Under the pieces are notes generated by a model. That model ran no database searches. It was not told the DNA's origin and saw only the letters and a program-made list of their open reading frames with translations. This document shows, in pieces, positions 32,253 to 40,104 of a DNA stretch of 40,104 nt. Within the stretch, counting starts at the first letter, position 1, and each line of letters opens with the position of its first letter. The stretch is from CAYLLN01 sp036496265 (GTDB lineage: Bacteria; Planctomycetota; Planctomycetia; Pirellulales; Pirellulaceae), in contig DASXLL010000075.1 of the NCBI GenBank assembly GCA_036496265.1, positions 1 through 40,104 on the forward strand, read 5' to 3'. The position numbers and the translations under genes were made by a program.

Positions 32253-33050
32253 ATGAAATCGCCGTTTCCCGGAATGGATCCATTTATTGAAGGTCAGGGC
32301 CTGTGGGGAGATTTTCACGATGATTTCATTATCGAGATGAAGCGGGCGATTCAGCGCCAATTGCCGCCAAAATACGTGGCGCGCGTTAGCGATCGAACTT
32401 ACCTGGATTCAATCGATCCGGAATTGGATGTTGTTCGACATAGCTTCGGGCCGGATATCGAAGTTCAACGTCTAGACAAGACGTCCGGCATTGTAACTGG
32501 CACGGAAAGCGTCGCTTTGGCCGATCCGCCGGCAACGCAAATGCGAGGTCAACCTGAATACGAATTCCGCGAAATATTTCTCGATATCTACAAGCTGGAT
32601 CCCGGTCAGCAGCTTGTGACGAGCGTGGAACTGCTTTCACCCGCCAATAAGCGGCGAGGGAGCGTTGGTTGGGAGTTGTATGAGCGAAAGCGAAACATTT
32701 TCATGAACGGCCAGGCCAATCTGGTTGAGATCGATTTGCTGCGGGCTGGCCGCAGACACTCGATGATTGGTCGTTGGCCGGACGGTCCTTACGCGGTGAC
32801 CGTGTTTCGCAAGCAACAGGCGCCTGGATGCGATGTTTGGGCGGGCTTCACCACGCGGCCCCTGCCAAAGATCGCCGTTCCGCTCGATCCGCCTGATGCG
32901 GATGTTGTTGTGCCGCTGCAGCAGATGGTTGAGACGATCTACGAGCTGTCGCGCTACGCCGTGCAAATTCGCTATGATCGACCGATCGAACCGCCGTTGA
33001 CGCCGGAAGAACTGAAAGTTGCCTCCGAGGCACCGTCGCTGAAAGCCTAG
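32253..33050 (+). CDS. DUF4058 family protein
   Basis: 265 aa from ATG 32253, giving MKSPFPGMDPFIE, the hallmark start of DUF4058 (the frame is open to 32214 but without family sequence). Other family segments: SDRTYLDS, VTSVELLSPANKRRGSVGWELYERKRNIF, NLVEIDLLRAGRR and YAVTVFR. The ELLSPANK / EIDLLR pattern resembles the PD-(D/E)xK-like nuclease core seen in related domains, but no function is established. As I recall, the family is frequent in cyanobacteria and planctomycetes. It is divergent from fhcA across 152 nt that contain the AGAAGTC repeat. Confidence 0.9.
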   Translation: MKSPFPGMDPFIEGQGLWGDFHDDFIIEMKRAIQRQLPPKYVARVSDRTYLDSIDPELDVVRHSFGPDIEVQRLDKTSGIVTGTESVALADPPATQMRGQPEYEFREIFLDIYKLDPGQQLVTSVELLSPANKRRGSVGWELYERKRNIFMNGQANLVEIDLLRAGRRHSMIGRWPDGPYAVTVFRKQQAPGCDVWAGFTTRPLPKIAVPLDPPDADVVVPLQQMVETIYELSRYAVQIRYDRPIEPPLTPEELKVASEAPSLKA

Positions 33051-33065
33051 GCGTGAGCCTGAACG

Positions 33066-34436
33066 CTACTGCGGCTCGATGACGATCGTTTCGCCTCGGA
33101 GCGAGGCTTTGCAGTGGAGCTGGTCAAGGAGCATTGCGAGGCAGTTTTGGAAGCTCAAGCCGCGAAGATCGGACGCCACGAGGGAATTGGGCGTAGCAAC
33201 GTTGGCGTTTGGTTTTTGAACCAGCGGCAGCAACGATAGATCGAAGCGGACGTGGTGAACCTCTTGCAAATAGAGAGTCACGTCCTTGAGCGGCCTTGCG
33301 TAGATCTCCAGGTCTAGCGTTGTAAAGCGGTTCCACTCACCGGCCAAATGCGAGCCGCGGCGTGGAATGAGCTGCGAGACCCCGGTCGTATCTTCCCAGT
33401 TGCCGATCGTATCGGCCGTGTCGATAAAGAACACACCGTAGCGATACTCACAACCCAGGCCGAGAGGCGCCAACATTTTGCCAAGCGCGAACAGGAATGG
33501 CGTATTTTCTTCGTGAAAAGTTATCCGGGAATCGAGCGTGACGTGGGCCGATTCGAGCCGCGGCAGGTTGATGACGATGGGCAATGACACCTGGTCCACC
33601 ATAAAACTCGCGATGCCGCGGACAGTCGTTTCTCGAAACTCAAGATCGACGGGGGTGAACGCCCTCAGAAGAATCTGGGGTGTCTCGCCGGTGGCCATGA
33701 TTAGCGCTTCCAGCATGCGTGGGCTGAGATCGCCAGTGTCTGAGTTTGCGATTCGGCCGTCGCTGAATTTGGCCGACAGGTACATTTGGCCTGCTGCGTC
33801 GAACCATTCCCAGTGGCCTTCGGGAACACCGTCGCGCCAGTGGCCGATGATCGATCCGGTGGCCTTATTACCGCTGGAATTTTGGGCAATGGGGAACCAT
33901 GACCATTTGCGGATCGGAATGCCGCGATTGAAATGTGCGTCGATGGCGGGGGTGCCGTCGCTATGCCGCGCGTCATGGTGGCCGTGGCGTACTCCGTAGT
34001 AATAGGCTTCGTCGAGAATGAGGTCACCCCTGGCATTCCAGAGTTGGCTGGGGCCGTGGCGCTGGCCTCGCACAAATGCTTGTAGGCTCGTTTTGGCTGC
34101 CGTTAGGCTGTTGTAGTTGACAAACTCGCCGTGCTTTTGGCCGTTGCGATAGCTTTCGAGGCTGAGCAAGGTTCCCTTGTTGTCATACTCTCGGCGTGGG
34201 CCGTGCCGCCGCGTCTTTCCGCCCCAGACGCGGCGGACATATTCAACTTCGCGACGCGACCACGGTGGAGTATCCGCGAACGGATCGTCTGCTGGTAAGA
34301 CAATGTTGTGTTCCACCGCAAACGGCCGCTGATACCAGTACCATGTGCCAATCGCACAGAGAGTCATTAATACGAAGACGCTGGCGAGGCTGAATTGAAG
34401 TCGAAAGCGGCGCAGTCGCGGTTGGTTATTTGTCAT
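33066..34436 (-). CDS. Membrane-anchored YwqK/MORN-like repeat protein with two C-terminal STN-like domains
   Basis: 456 aa from ATG 34436; a GTG at 34448 is the alternative. One N-terminal membrane helix (RLQFSLASVFVLMTLCAIGTWYWY) follows a basic stretch, the FSL...LMTL pattern typical of planctomycete membrane anchors. Residues about 70-235 contain YwqK/MORN-type repeats (RHGPRREYDNKGTLLSLESYRNGQKHGEFVNY, GQRHGPSQLWNARGDLI, GVPEGHWEWFDAAGQMYLSAKFSDG). Two related C-terminal units begin VDLEFRETTVRGIASFMVD and LDLEIYARPLKDVTLYLQE; each ends in a strand such as YGVFFIDT or ETIVIEPQ and resembles the secretin/TonB short N-terminal fold. Function unknown; protein-protein binding at the membrane is likely. 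Confidence 0.75.
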   Translation of the reverse strand: MTNNQPRLRRFRLQFSLASVFVLMTLCAIGTWYWYQRPFAVEHNIVLPADDPFADTPPWSRREVEYVRRVWGGKTRRHGPRREYDNKGTLLSLESYRNGQKHGEFVNYNSLTAAKTSLQAFVRGQRHGPSQLWNARGDLILDEAYYYGVRHGHHDARHSDGTPAIDAHFNRGIPIRKWSWFPIAQNSSGNKATGSIIGHWRDGVPEGHWEWFDAAGQMYLSAKFSDGRIANSDTGDLSPRMLEALIMATGETPQILLRAFTPVDLEFRETTVRGIASFMVDQVSLPIVINLPRLESAHVTLDSRITFHEENTPFLFALGKMLAPLGLGCEYRYGVFFIDTADTIGNWEDTTGVSQLIPRRGSHLAGEWNRFTTLDLEIYARPLKDVTLYLQEVHHVRFDLSLLPLVQKPNANVATPNSLVASDLRGLSFQNCLAMLLDQLHCKASLRGETIVIEPQ

Positions 34437-34523
34437 CGGCAATTTCACAAGAACGCGCGTTCATTGTGAAGGCTTGCATGCCGAGATTCAACCGCTAGAT
34501 TCCGTCATCAACAGTAGATAAAG

Positions 34524-35828
34524 CTACGCAAACTGCGCCATCACCATTGCGCGGCCGGTGAACTGGCAGCCGACGATGTATTTCTCGCCGCAGACGGTGT
34601 CGCAGCGCGTAAAGTGCGCGACACGGGCGGTCATGTAGAGGTGTGGTGGCCGCGTGCCCAGTGCCACGACCAGCGATGTCGAACTAGGCATGGCCGCCGA
34701 GAGGAACGAAAATCCGTCTTCCGAAATGTCATGGCACAGCGCTTCAACAAAGGCTGAAGTGGGCGGCAGACCCGTCCCCGCGTACGGAGCGAGAAGCTGC
34801 ACGTAAGGAAACGGATTCCGCTGCTTGCGGCGGCGCTCGGCCTCAGCCGGTTGCGAAGCGGCCGACATCGAAGACGCGGCTTGCGCGACTGCCGCGATTG
34901 ACTTAATCGCCGCTTTCGCCGGTTTGGTATTCGTCTTGTCGAGCCCAGCCGCGATGATCGATTGCACCGATCCACGCTGGTCTTCAATCACGGCACACGA
35001 CCACGCGAGTTGCCGTTCCTGGCCTGTGGCGGAAGTCACTGTCGTATCGATCGAAATTCCAGCTCGTCCCGTCCGCCGGTCGCTGACAACCAGGCTGGCC
35101 GCGGCTTGAAGCAGTTCCTCAGCGGCGCTGCAGCTCAGTTCCGGATAGTCGGATGCCAGCCGATTCAAATCGATGACCGCGATGGTCATCGGGCCCGGCT
35201 GAACGGTGCACGTCTGCCACCACTGTCGCAGGCTCCAGGCCAGCTGGTCGCGAAGATGTTGCCGCTCCTGGGGAGGATGTTGAACGCTGCCCAGTGTGAT
35301 TGAATGCGGCTGGCGATTGGCGTTACGAATGCCCTGCAGCAGCATGCCAATCTGCACTACCGCATGCCGCAGCGTCTCCGCAATCTCATTCAACCGTCGC
35401 CCGGCCAACTCGGATCGCTGCTCTGCAGACAGCTCGCCGAGTTGCTCCTGATCGACGTGCAGGCAGTTAATTTGCTGCCGCACTTCCGCCTGCAATTTGC
35501 CGACTGTCGCGCCGAACCGTCCTTGCGGATGATGCCGGGCCGCCATTCGCTCTTGAATCACTTCCAGATGTTTCAGTAGGCCGGCGCATATTCCGTGCAG
35601 GACATGACGCGCGCGATCCAAGTGTTCTTGGTTGCGAAGTAAGCCATCGGCAAGTTGCGGACTCAGCGCCTGCAGTTTGCCCTGCCATTCGTCGATCGTC
35701 GTTTCAAACTCGCGCAGCGATAGGTCTAATAAGGCCTGCGAGTCAGGCAGTGTGCAGGGGACCATCGCACGGGGCCGGCGTCCAAACGACGGGCGCTGTG
35801 TCGAGAATGTGTTCAGTTCGGTCAGCAT
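34524..35828 (-). CDS. PilZ-domain protein, probable c-di-GMP effector
   Basis: 434 aa from ATG 35828. The C-terminal 115 residues form a PilZ-like domain: RRKQRNPFPYVQLLAPY carries the RxxxR element and CHDISEDGFSFLSAAMP the [D/N]xSxxG element that together bind c-di-GMP. The strands VVALGTRPPHLYMTARVAHF and YIVGCQFTGR follow. Residues about 25-170 are helical with coiled-coil character. The middle (about 205-260, MTIAVIDLNRLASDYPEL ... AEELLQAAASLV) resembles the first half of a GGDEF domain but lacks the GGDEF motif. No membrane segment is present. c-di-GMP-dependent control of motility or surface behaviour is the family expectation; a Tad pilus locus lies 0.4 kb further along. Confidence 0.78.
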   Translation of the reverse strand: MLTELNTFSTQRPSFGRRPRAMVPCTLPDSQALLDLSLREFETTIDEWQGKLQALSPQLADGLLRNQEHLDRARHVLHGICAGLLKHLEVIQERMAARHHPQGRFGATVGKLQAEVRQQINCLHVDQEQLGELSAEQRSELAGRRLNEIAETLRHAVVQIGMLLQGIRNANRQPHSITLGSVQHPPQERQHLRDQLAWSLRQWWQTCTVQPGPMTIAVIDLNRLASDYPELSCSAAEELLQAAASLVVSDRRTGRAGISIDTTVTSATGQERQLAWSCAVIEDQRGSVQSIIAAGLDKTNTKPAKAAIKSIAAVAQAASSMSAASQPAEAERRRKQRNPFPYVQLLAPYAGTGLPPTSAFVEALCHDISEDGFSFLSAAMPSSTSLVVALGTRPPHLYMTARVAHFTRCDTVCGEKYIVGCQFTGRAMVMAQFA

Positions 35829-36256
35829 TGCATTTATTGAAAGGCGAACACGCCGAGTGCTTCCGGATGACTGCGTTCTGCGCACGATTGTCAGGCTGCC
35901 TGCGTTAGGAGCCCCGCAAGCCTACTACATAAGCCACAACAGATTGCCATTCGGCAGTGGCATGCGTTGACAGCAGTCGCGTTTGCGCAAAACCAGCGCC
36001 TGTCATGACACGTGCGCGGCGCATGATGACTGTACGACCTGTGCCGTTACGAGCTATTAAGAGCAGCCGAACGGCTAAGTGAACCCGCGTTGCGATTTAC
36101 ACCAACCCGAAGCGTAAGCGAGGGACTGCGATTTCCCCTCGCTTACGCTTCGGGTTGGTGTGTCACCTAAATTATTCCGCGAGGTAACTTAGAGCCTATC
36201 CCAGAACCCTCACCCCAGCCCTCTCCCAGAGGGAGAGGGAGTTATTCAATGGGCTG
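35829..36256. other. Intergenic region with a 26-bp perfect inverted repeat and a CTCTCCC hairpin
   Basis: No gene is supported in these 428 nt. Contents: the palindrome TGTCATGACA (36001-36010); a perfect 26-bp inverted repeat (arms 36099-36124 and 36136-36161, 11-nt loop); and CCCTCTCCC-AGA-GGGAGAGGG (36219-36239). The last follows a CACCCCAGCC run, a repeat type seen in many bacteria, and lies 18 nt after the tadC stop. Confidence 0.7.
36099..36161. repeat. Perfect 26-bp inverted repeat (CGAAGCGTAAGCGAGGG family)
   Basis: Arms 36099-36124 and 36136-36161 are exact reverse complements; the loop is ACTGCGATTTC. The perfect arms suggest recent arrival or active maintenance. I recognise CTTACGCTTCGGGTTGGTGT-like sequence as a planctomycete intergenic repeat. 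In RNA it would be a very stable hairpin between the pilus operon and the PilZ gene. Confidence 0.85.
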
Positions 36257-37201
36257 CTAGTTCATCGAGCTCAAATCGCGCCACAAGAGGAGCATCGCGG
36301 GACCGACGAGCACCACAAAAATGCCGGGAAAAATGAACAGCACGAGCGGAAACAGCATTTTGACGGCTGTCTTCTGAGCCCGCTCTTCGGCTCGCTGCCG
36401 CCGCTTCCGCCGGGCCGACTCCGACAGTTGCCGCATCGTTTTGGCAATGCTGACGCCGAACCGATCGGCCTGAATGAGAACCGTTGCAAACGAATTCATA
36501 TCCGGCACGCCCGAACGCATGCCCAGATCGTGCAATGCTTCACTGCGTCCCCGACCCATTTGCAGTTGCAGATTGTAGAGCGAAAACTCCTGGCTCAGCG
36601 CGCGGGAATTACGTTCAAGCTCTTTCGTCACGCGGCGCACGGCCGCATCGAGACCCTGCCCGACTTCAATCGCGACAATCAACAGGTCAATCGCGTTCGG
36701 CAGAGCCATTAAAATGTCTTCCTGCCGCTTCTTGGTCAACGACCGCAGAATCAATTCTGGCAAGTAGAACGCCAGGCAAGCGGTCAGTCCCGCGCAGACC
36801 ATTGCCGACTGCTGCACGCCCCAGACCGCTCCGCCCACGACCGATCCACCGCAGAATCCGCCGATCAGACAGATCATTTTCAGGCCCAAAAACAGCTCGG
36901 CCGAGTGATTGCCGTTGAATCCCGCCCGAGCGAGCTTGAGTTTGAGCCTTTCTTGCTCGATGCCCGTTTTCGGCTTCAGCCCTTGCGACAGCCGGGGGAC
37001 AACGAGGTTCAGCAGGCCTCTGTTCGGCTGTTGCTGAATTAGCTGCGAAGCGTTGGGCGCGCCGAATTCACGATTCACGACCGTCGTCAAACGGTCATCG
37101 GCCGTCGGCGCCTGCGAATCGCGCCAACAATAGAATAAACCCAGCAAAAAGCAGGTTACGGAAATCGCAACCGAGAGGGCGACGATCATTTGCAGGTCCA
37201 T
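36257..37201 (-). CDS. tadC: Tad pilus assembly inner-membrane protein TadC
   Basis: 314 aa type II secretion F-domain protein. It has an N-terminal helix (VALSVAISVTCFLLGLFYCW), a central pair (about 103-150) and C-terminal helices (KMLFPLVLFIFPGIFVVLVGPAML). The family core NAIDLLIVAIEVGQGLDAAVRRVTKEL and FATVLIQADRFGVSIAKTMRQLSESAR is intact. With TadB it forms the inner-membrane platform for Flp/Tad pilus assembly. An SD (GGAG) precedes the start and the gene follows tadB after 14 nt, so the two are co-transcribed. Confidence 0.93.
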   Translation of the reverse strand: MDLQMIVALSVAISVTCFLLGLFYCWRDSQAPTADDRLTTVVNREFGAPNASQLIQQQPNRGLLNLVVPRLSQGLKPKTGIEQERLKLKLARAGFNGNHSAELFLGLKMICLIGGFCGGSVVGGAVWGVQQSAMVCAGLTACLAFYLPELILRSLTKKRQEDILMALPNAIDLLIVAIEVGQGLDAAVRRVTKELERNSRALSQEFSLYNLQLQMGRGRSEALHDLGMRSGVPDMNSFATVLIQADRFGVSIAKTMRQLSESARRKRRQRAEERAQKTAVKMLFPLVLFIFPGIFVVLVGPAMLLLWRDLSSMN

Positions 37202-37215
37202 GGTCGGTCGCTCCG

Positions 37216-38187
37216 CTAAATCTTGATGTCGATGATACGTTTGATGACATAGGCGCCGATCAACTGCATCACAATCGCGACGCCGAGCATTTTGCGGCCC
37301 AGCGGCTCGGTGAACAGCATCATCACATAGTCCGGATTGAGCGTATAAACGGCGAAGAACAGCACGATGGGCAGCGCCATCAGCACTGCGCCGCTCATGC
37401 GGCCTTCACCGGTCAACGCTTGTACCTGGCCTTGAATGTGAAATCGCTCGCGAATCAACCAACTGATCTTGTCGAGAATTTCGGACAAATCGCCGCCGCA
37501 GGTTCGCTGCATGGCGACCGCCGTCACGAAAAACTCGAGATCCGAATTGGACACGCGGGCAGCCAGATCATCGAGCGCTTGTTCCACGGGGATGCCCAGG
37601 CGAATGCTCTCCGAAACGTTTCCGAACTCCCGCGAGACCGGCGGCAGCAGTTCCTCGGCGATGATTTGCATCGACGACTGAATCGTATTTCCCGACCTGA
37701 GCGAGCTGGCCATCAGCTCGAGCGCGTCCGGAAGCTGCGCGCTGAACAGGTTGATCCGCTGTTTACGCCGCCACATGACATAAAACATGGGCAAGCTGCC
37801 GCCGCCGATTCCCGCAATCGGATAGACCAGCAGGGGCGCTTTCAGGATCGTCACCGCCGCGACGCAGGCCAGGCCGGTCAACAGCGACATGGGGAACAAC
37901 CATCGTGCGCCGAAGGGCAGCTCGGCCTGCGCGAACCAAGCCACGATTGACCGCGGGCTGAAGCCAATCCGCGCCCAAAGTTCGGCCAGTTCAGCCGCAC
38001 TTTCCGCCCACAACTCCTGCTTCAGAACGCCGGCCGTCTGATCCGGCGCCGGCGTGCGGCGGTTCAATCGCGCCAGGCGATCGAGTGGGTGTTCCCGCCG
38101 CTTGCCGAGAAACGACAGCCCGACGCCCGCGCAGAGCGAGGCCGTCCCGACGAATACGGCGATGAGCGTGATGGCAACTGGTGACAT
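37216..38187 (-). CDS. tadB: Tad pilus assembly inner-membrane protein TadB
   Basis: 323 aa type II secretion F-domain protein. Membrane helices lie at about residues 5-25, 98-138, 265-285 and 298-318. The F-domain core is present: LPDALELMASSLRSGNTIQSSMQIIAEEL, GIPVEQALDDLAARVSNSDLEFFVTAVAMQRTCGGDLSEILDKISWLIRERF. It pairs with TadC as the platform of the Flp/Tad machinery. The ATPase gene tadA, usually directly upstream, is not present; instead the gene is divergent from the TadE-like genes across about 250 nt, so the rest of the locus must lie elsewhere. Confidence 0.93.
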   Translation of the reverse strand: MSPVAITLIAVFVGTASLCAGVGLSFLGKRREHPLDRLARLNRRTPAPDQTAGVLKQELWAESAAELAELWARIGFSPRSIVAWFAQAELPFGARWLFPMSLLTGLACVAAVTILKAPLLVYPIAGIGGGSLPMFYVMWRRKQRINLFSAQLPDALELMASSLRSGNTIQSSMQIIAEELLPPVSREFGNVSESIRLGIPVEQALDDLAARVSNSDLEFFVTAVAMQRTCGGDLSEILDKISWLIRERFHIQGQVQALTGEGRMSGAVLMALPIVLFFAVYTLNPDYVMMLFTEPLGRKMLGVAIVMQLIGAYVIKRIIDIKI

Positions 38188-38434
38188 GCAGGCACGATTC
38201 CCCTACGAGTTCGCTAAAAGTCTATGTCCCGCCGAAGGTAATGGCCCGAAAGCAGCGGCAAATAACGGATGTTGTAATCGCGCCTATCTGTCCCGGCGGT
38301 CCTATCCTTTGCGCGACCGATCCTTCTGCTAAGACCGTCACATCCGGAATTTCTAAAACATCCGGCCGCAGAAAGTAACCATTTTCGGCCTCATGACTCT
38401 CCAGCGTGACATAGGTTTTTCATTGAGGAAGATG

Positions 38435-38932
38435 ATGAGGCATCGCAGTTCAACGCATCCGTTTCGGAGCAGGGCGGCATTCTATGCGCGCCGTAGGGGC
38501 AATCACCGCGCTGGCGCAGCGTTGGTCGAGCTCGCGCTGTTGTTGCCGGTGCTCATCTTCATGCTGCTGGCCGCGATGGACTATTCACGCGTGTTTTACG
38601 CGTCGGTGATTGTTTCGAATTGCGCCCGCAATGGGGCGCTGTTCGCCAGTGACCCAAATATCGCCAATCGCACGCAGTTCAACACGTACTTGGACGCAAT
38701 TCAAGCTGATGCAGTGAACCTCGATAGCTCGTTGCTCCAAGTCACCTACTCCGAAGGCACTGACGCGTTCGGCTACGGCTGGGCGGAGGTCACTGTGACC
38801 TATCCCTTCGATACGGTCATCAACTACCCCGGAATTCCATCGCACGTGGATATTTCGCGCAAGGTTCGCATGCGCAAGGTTCCGCTGGACGACACCAACG
38901 ATGATCCGGACGGCCTAGGCATAACTCCATGA
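38435..38932 (+). CDS. TadE-like pseudopilin protein 1
   Basis: 165 aa from ATG 38435, which has GAGGA (38425-38429) at good spacing; ATG 38432 and ATG 38393 are alternatives. A basic leader (MRHRSSTHPFRSRAAFYARRRGNHR) precedes the TadE motif AGAALVELALLLPVLIFMLLAAMDYSRVFY, with the Glu5-like residue of prepilin-type helices. The exposed part (about 60-165) is small and beta-rich. TadE-type minor pseudopilins are inserted in the inner membrane and help Flp pilus assembly. Its stop overlaps the next start as ATGA, so translation is coupled. Confidence 0.88.
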   Translation: MRHRSSTHPFRSRAAFYARRRGNHRAGAALVELALLLPVLIFMLLAAMDYSRVFYASVIVSNCARNGALFASDPNIANRTQFNTYLDAIQADAVNLDSSLLQVTYSEGTDAFGYGWAEVTVTYPFDTVINYPGIPSHVDISRKVRMRKVPLDDTNDDPDGLGITP

Positions 38933-39345
38933 ATAAGCATATTCCGCTGCCCCAGCACCGCCGGAACGGCATGACTGTGGTTGAGGTGTCAATTGCCGCA
39001 CCGGTGGCATTCCTGCTCATCATCGGCCTGATGGTGGGTGGTTTAGGCACTTTTCGCTACCAGCAAGTCGCCACGTTGGCGCGCGAAGGCTGCGCCTATG
39101 CCGCCATACACGGTCCCTATTACGCAGACCGCACCGGCCAGCCGCAAGCGACGTCGGATTCGGTCAAGACGAGCGCCATTTTGCCACTCGCTGCCGGACT
39201 GGATCCGAGCGCGCTCAATTGCAAGTTGACTTACGACACCAATGCCGGCACGGCAACGGTAAAGCTGGACTACAGCTGGATACCCGAAGGCCTGTTGCCG
39301 GCGACCACGTTGACTAGCACATCGGTAATGATGATCGAGCAGTGA
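38929..39345 (+). CDS. TadE-like pseudopilin protein 2
   Basis: 138 aa from ATG 38929, which overlaps the previous stop by 4 nt. The TadE helix is NGMTVVEVSIAAPVAFLLIIGLMVGGLGTFRYQQVATLAREGCAYAA, with the VEV segment holding the conserved Glu. The exposed part carries a short domain (KTSAILPLAAGLDPSALNCKLTYDT ... TVKLDYSWIP). It is the middle gene of a three-gene TadE/TadE/TadG-like unit. The second TadE differs clearly from the first in sequence, as is usual for paired minor pseudopilins. Confidence 0.88.
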   Translation: MNKHIPLPQHRRNGMTVVEVSIAAPVAFLLIIGLMVGGLGTFRYQQVATLAREGCAYAAIHGPYYADRTGQPQATSDSVKTSAILPLAAGLDPSALNCKLTYDTNAGTATVKLDYSWIPEGLLPATTLTSTSVMMIEQ

Positions 39346-39368
39346 GATCTTATTGGGAGGATCGAACC

Positions 39369-40104
39369 ATGGCCAAACTGATTCGCAGCAAGCGCAAAGG
39401 CATTATCGCCGCCCTCGTCGCTGTATGCCTGGTCGCAGTTTTCATGATTGCCGCCATTGCTGTCGATGGCGGCCGCATTCTGGATGCCCGCCGACAGGCC
39501 AAAGCGGTAACCGACTCTGCCGCCCGGGGGGCCGCCGTAGAAATGCTCGACATGATCTCGGGAGACAACACCAGCGCGACGATCAGCTCGATCCGCGCCA
39601 CCGCCCTTCGGCTTGCCTCCGACTGCGGATTTACGAATGACGGAACTAACTCGATTGTTACGGTCAACATTCCACCGGCTACCGGCGCTTACGCGGGGCA
39701 AAACGGATTTGTCGAGGTGATCATCGTGTATAAGCTGGATCGGGGGTTTAGCGCACTGATGGGCTCCGATTCACTCAATGCCTGGGCCCGCTCCGTCGCC
39801 GGTGGGACTTACGTTCCTAGCAAAGCCAGCATCTTGGTTTTGGATCCCAAGGCAGGCGATGCACTGAAGCTCAGTGGCAAGGGGTCCAGCCTGACCGTGG
39901 ACGGTGACATTGCGGTCAACTCGACGCAAAAGGGTGGTGGTGGCCTCAAACTCGACCCCAGCACCTCGCTCACAGCCGACAATATCTGGCTCGCGAGTTC
40001 GATGGAAAAGACTGACTACAAAAAGGTCCAAGGCAGTATTCACGGACAACTGCGGACCCAGGTTCCGCCGACTCCCGATCCTTACCAGGGCCTTCCGATT
40101 CCCG
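39369..40104 (+). CDS. TadG-like Flp pilus protein, cut by the window end
   Basis: Open from ATG 39369 to the last base (245 codons, no stop), so the gene is partial at its 3' end. SD GGGAGGA at 39355-39361. The N-terminus MAKLIRSKRKGIIAALVAVCLVAVFMIAAIAVDGGRILDARRQAKAVTDSAARGAA is the TadG/Flp-pilus helix (PF13400-like pattern): a membrane anchor followed by AVDGGR, then A/T-D-S-AA. Residues about 70-150 form a beta domain (VTVNIPPATG ... VEVIIVYKL ... AWARSVAG). After that comes repeat-like strand sequence (SILVLDPKAGDALKLSGKGSSLTVDGDIAVNS) and a Pro-rich stretch at the edge. It belongs to the same operon as the two TadE-like genes, 23 nt after the second. Confidence 0.85.
   Translation, partial: MAKLIRSKRKGIIAALVAVCLVAVFMIAAIAVDGGRILDARRQAKAVTDSAARGAAVEMLDMISGDNTSATISSIRATALRLASDCGFTNDGTNSIVTVNIPPATGAYAGQNGFVEVIIVYKLDRGFSALMGSDSLNAWARSVAGGTYVPSKASILVLDPKAGDALKLSGKGSSLTVDGDIAVNSTQKGGGGLKLDPSTSLTADNIWLASSMEKTDYKKVQGSIHGQLRTQVPPTPDPYQGLPIP

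Overview
The window reads as chromosomal DNA of a planctomycete, most likely from the Pirellulales/Pirellula side of the phylum. The evidence is the mix of family types: a lone formyltransferase/hydrolase subunit (FhcA) of the tetrahydromethanopterin C1 pathway, a DUF4058 protein, a Gly-rich 'mu-protocadherin'-like secreted protein, many short secreted proteins of unknown function, an ECF sigma/anti-sigma/PDZ cluster, an EF-G paralogue, and GC-rich intergenic palindromes whose chance translations (VGQASSLP, PRSAWER) I associate with planctomycete genomes. I saw no rRNA, tRNA, CRISPR array, insertion sequence or prophage. The taxonomic call is inference from gene content.

Layout. 1-5.0 kb: two secreted thioredoxin-fold proteins on the minus strand, then two planctomycete-type proteins of unknown function on the plus strand. 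5.2-5.7 kb: a RelE/ParE-type toxin-antitoxin pair with a good sigma70 promoter. 5.8-8.3 kb: an aldehyde dehydrogenase of the 2,5-dioxopentanoate (alpha-ketoglutarate semialdehyde) type and a sugar isomerase/epimerase. 8.5-11.0 kb: an ECF sigma factor, a membrane anti-sigma-like protein and a periplasmic PDZ protein in one minus-strand operon. 11.1-16.5 kb: plus-strand metabolic genes: galM, a PrxQ peroxiredoxin, an M19 dipeptidase, a 2-dehydro-3-deoxy-D-arabinonate dehydratase-like enzyme, hisH and hisA. 16.6-18.7 kb: the EF-G paralogue. 18.9-21.3 kb: a secreted SnoaL-like protein and a Gly-rich surface protein. 21.5-26.0 kb: a two-gene RND efflux pump. 26.1-28.6 kb: a divergent Rrf2 regulator and a protoglobin plus c-type haem protein operon, with two matching operator-like dyads between them. 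28.6-30.0 kb: a DUF3592 protein and an esterase. 30.4-33.1 kb: FhcA and DUF4058. 33.1-35.8 kb: a YwqK/MORN-like membrane protein and a PilZ protein. 36.3 kb to the end: part of a Tad pilus locus (tadC and tadB on minus; two TadE-like genes and a truncated TadG-like gene on plus).

How genes fit together. The aldehyde dehydrogenase (5.8 kb) and the KdaD-like dehydratase (14.1 kb) are the last two steps of oxidative pentose breakdown to 2-oxoglutarate. They lie about 7 kb apart on opposite strands, near galM and a sugar isomerase. The Rrf2-protoglobin-cytochrome cluster looks like a self-contained gas (NO or O2) or redox response unit and is the best candidate here for a little-described system.

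A second theme is intergenic repeats. Five leaders carry short tandem repeats (period 7, in one case 7-8 nt) of unrelated sequence, each ending within about 20 nt of a start codon. GC-rich palindromes and one such tandem repeat supply the last codons and the stop of three genes. ORF boundaries were adjusted from the longest open frame to the start supported by a signal peptide, Shine-Dalgarno (SD) sequence or family N-terminus.
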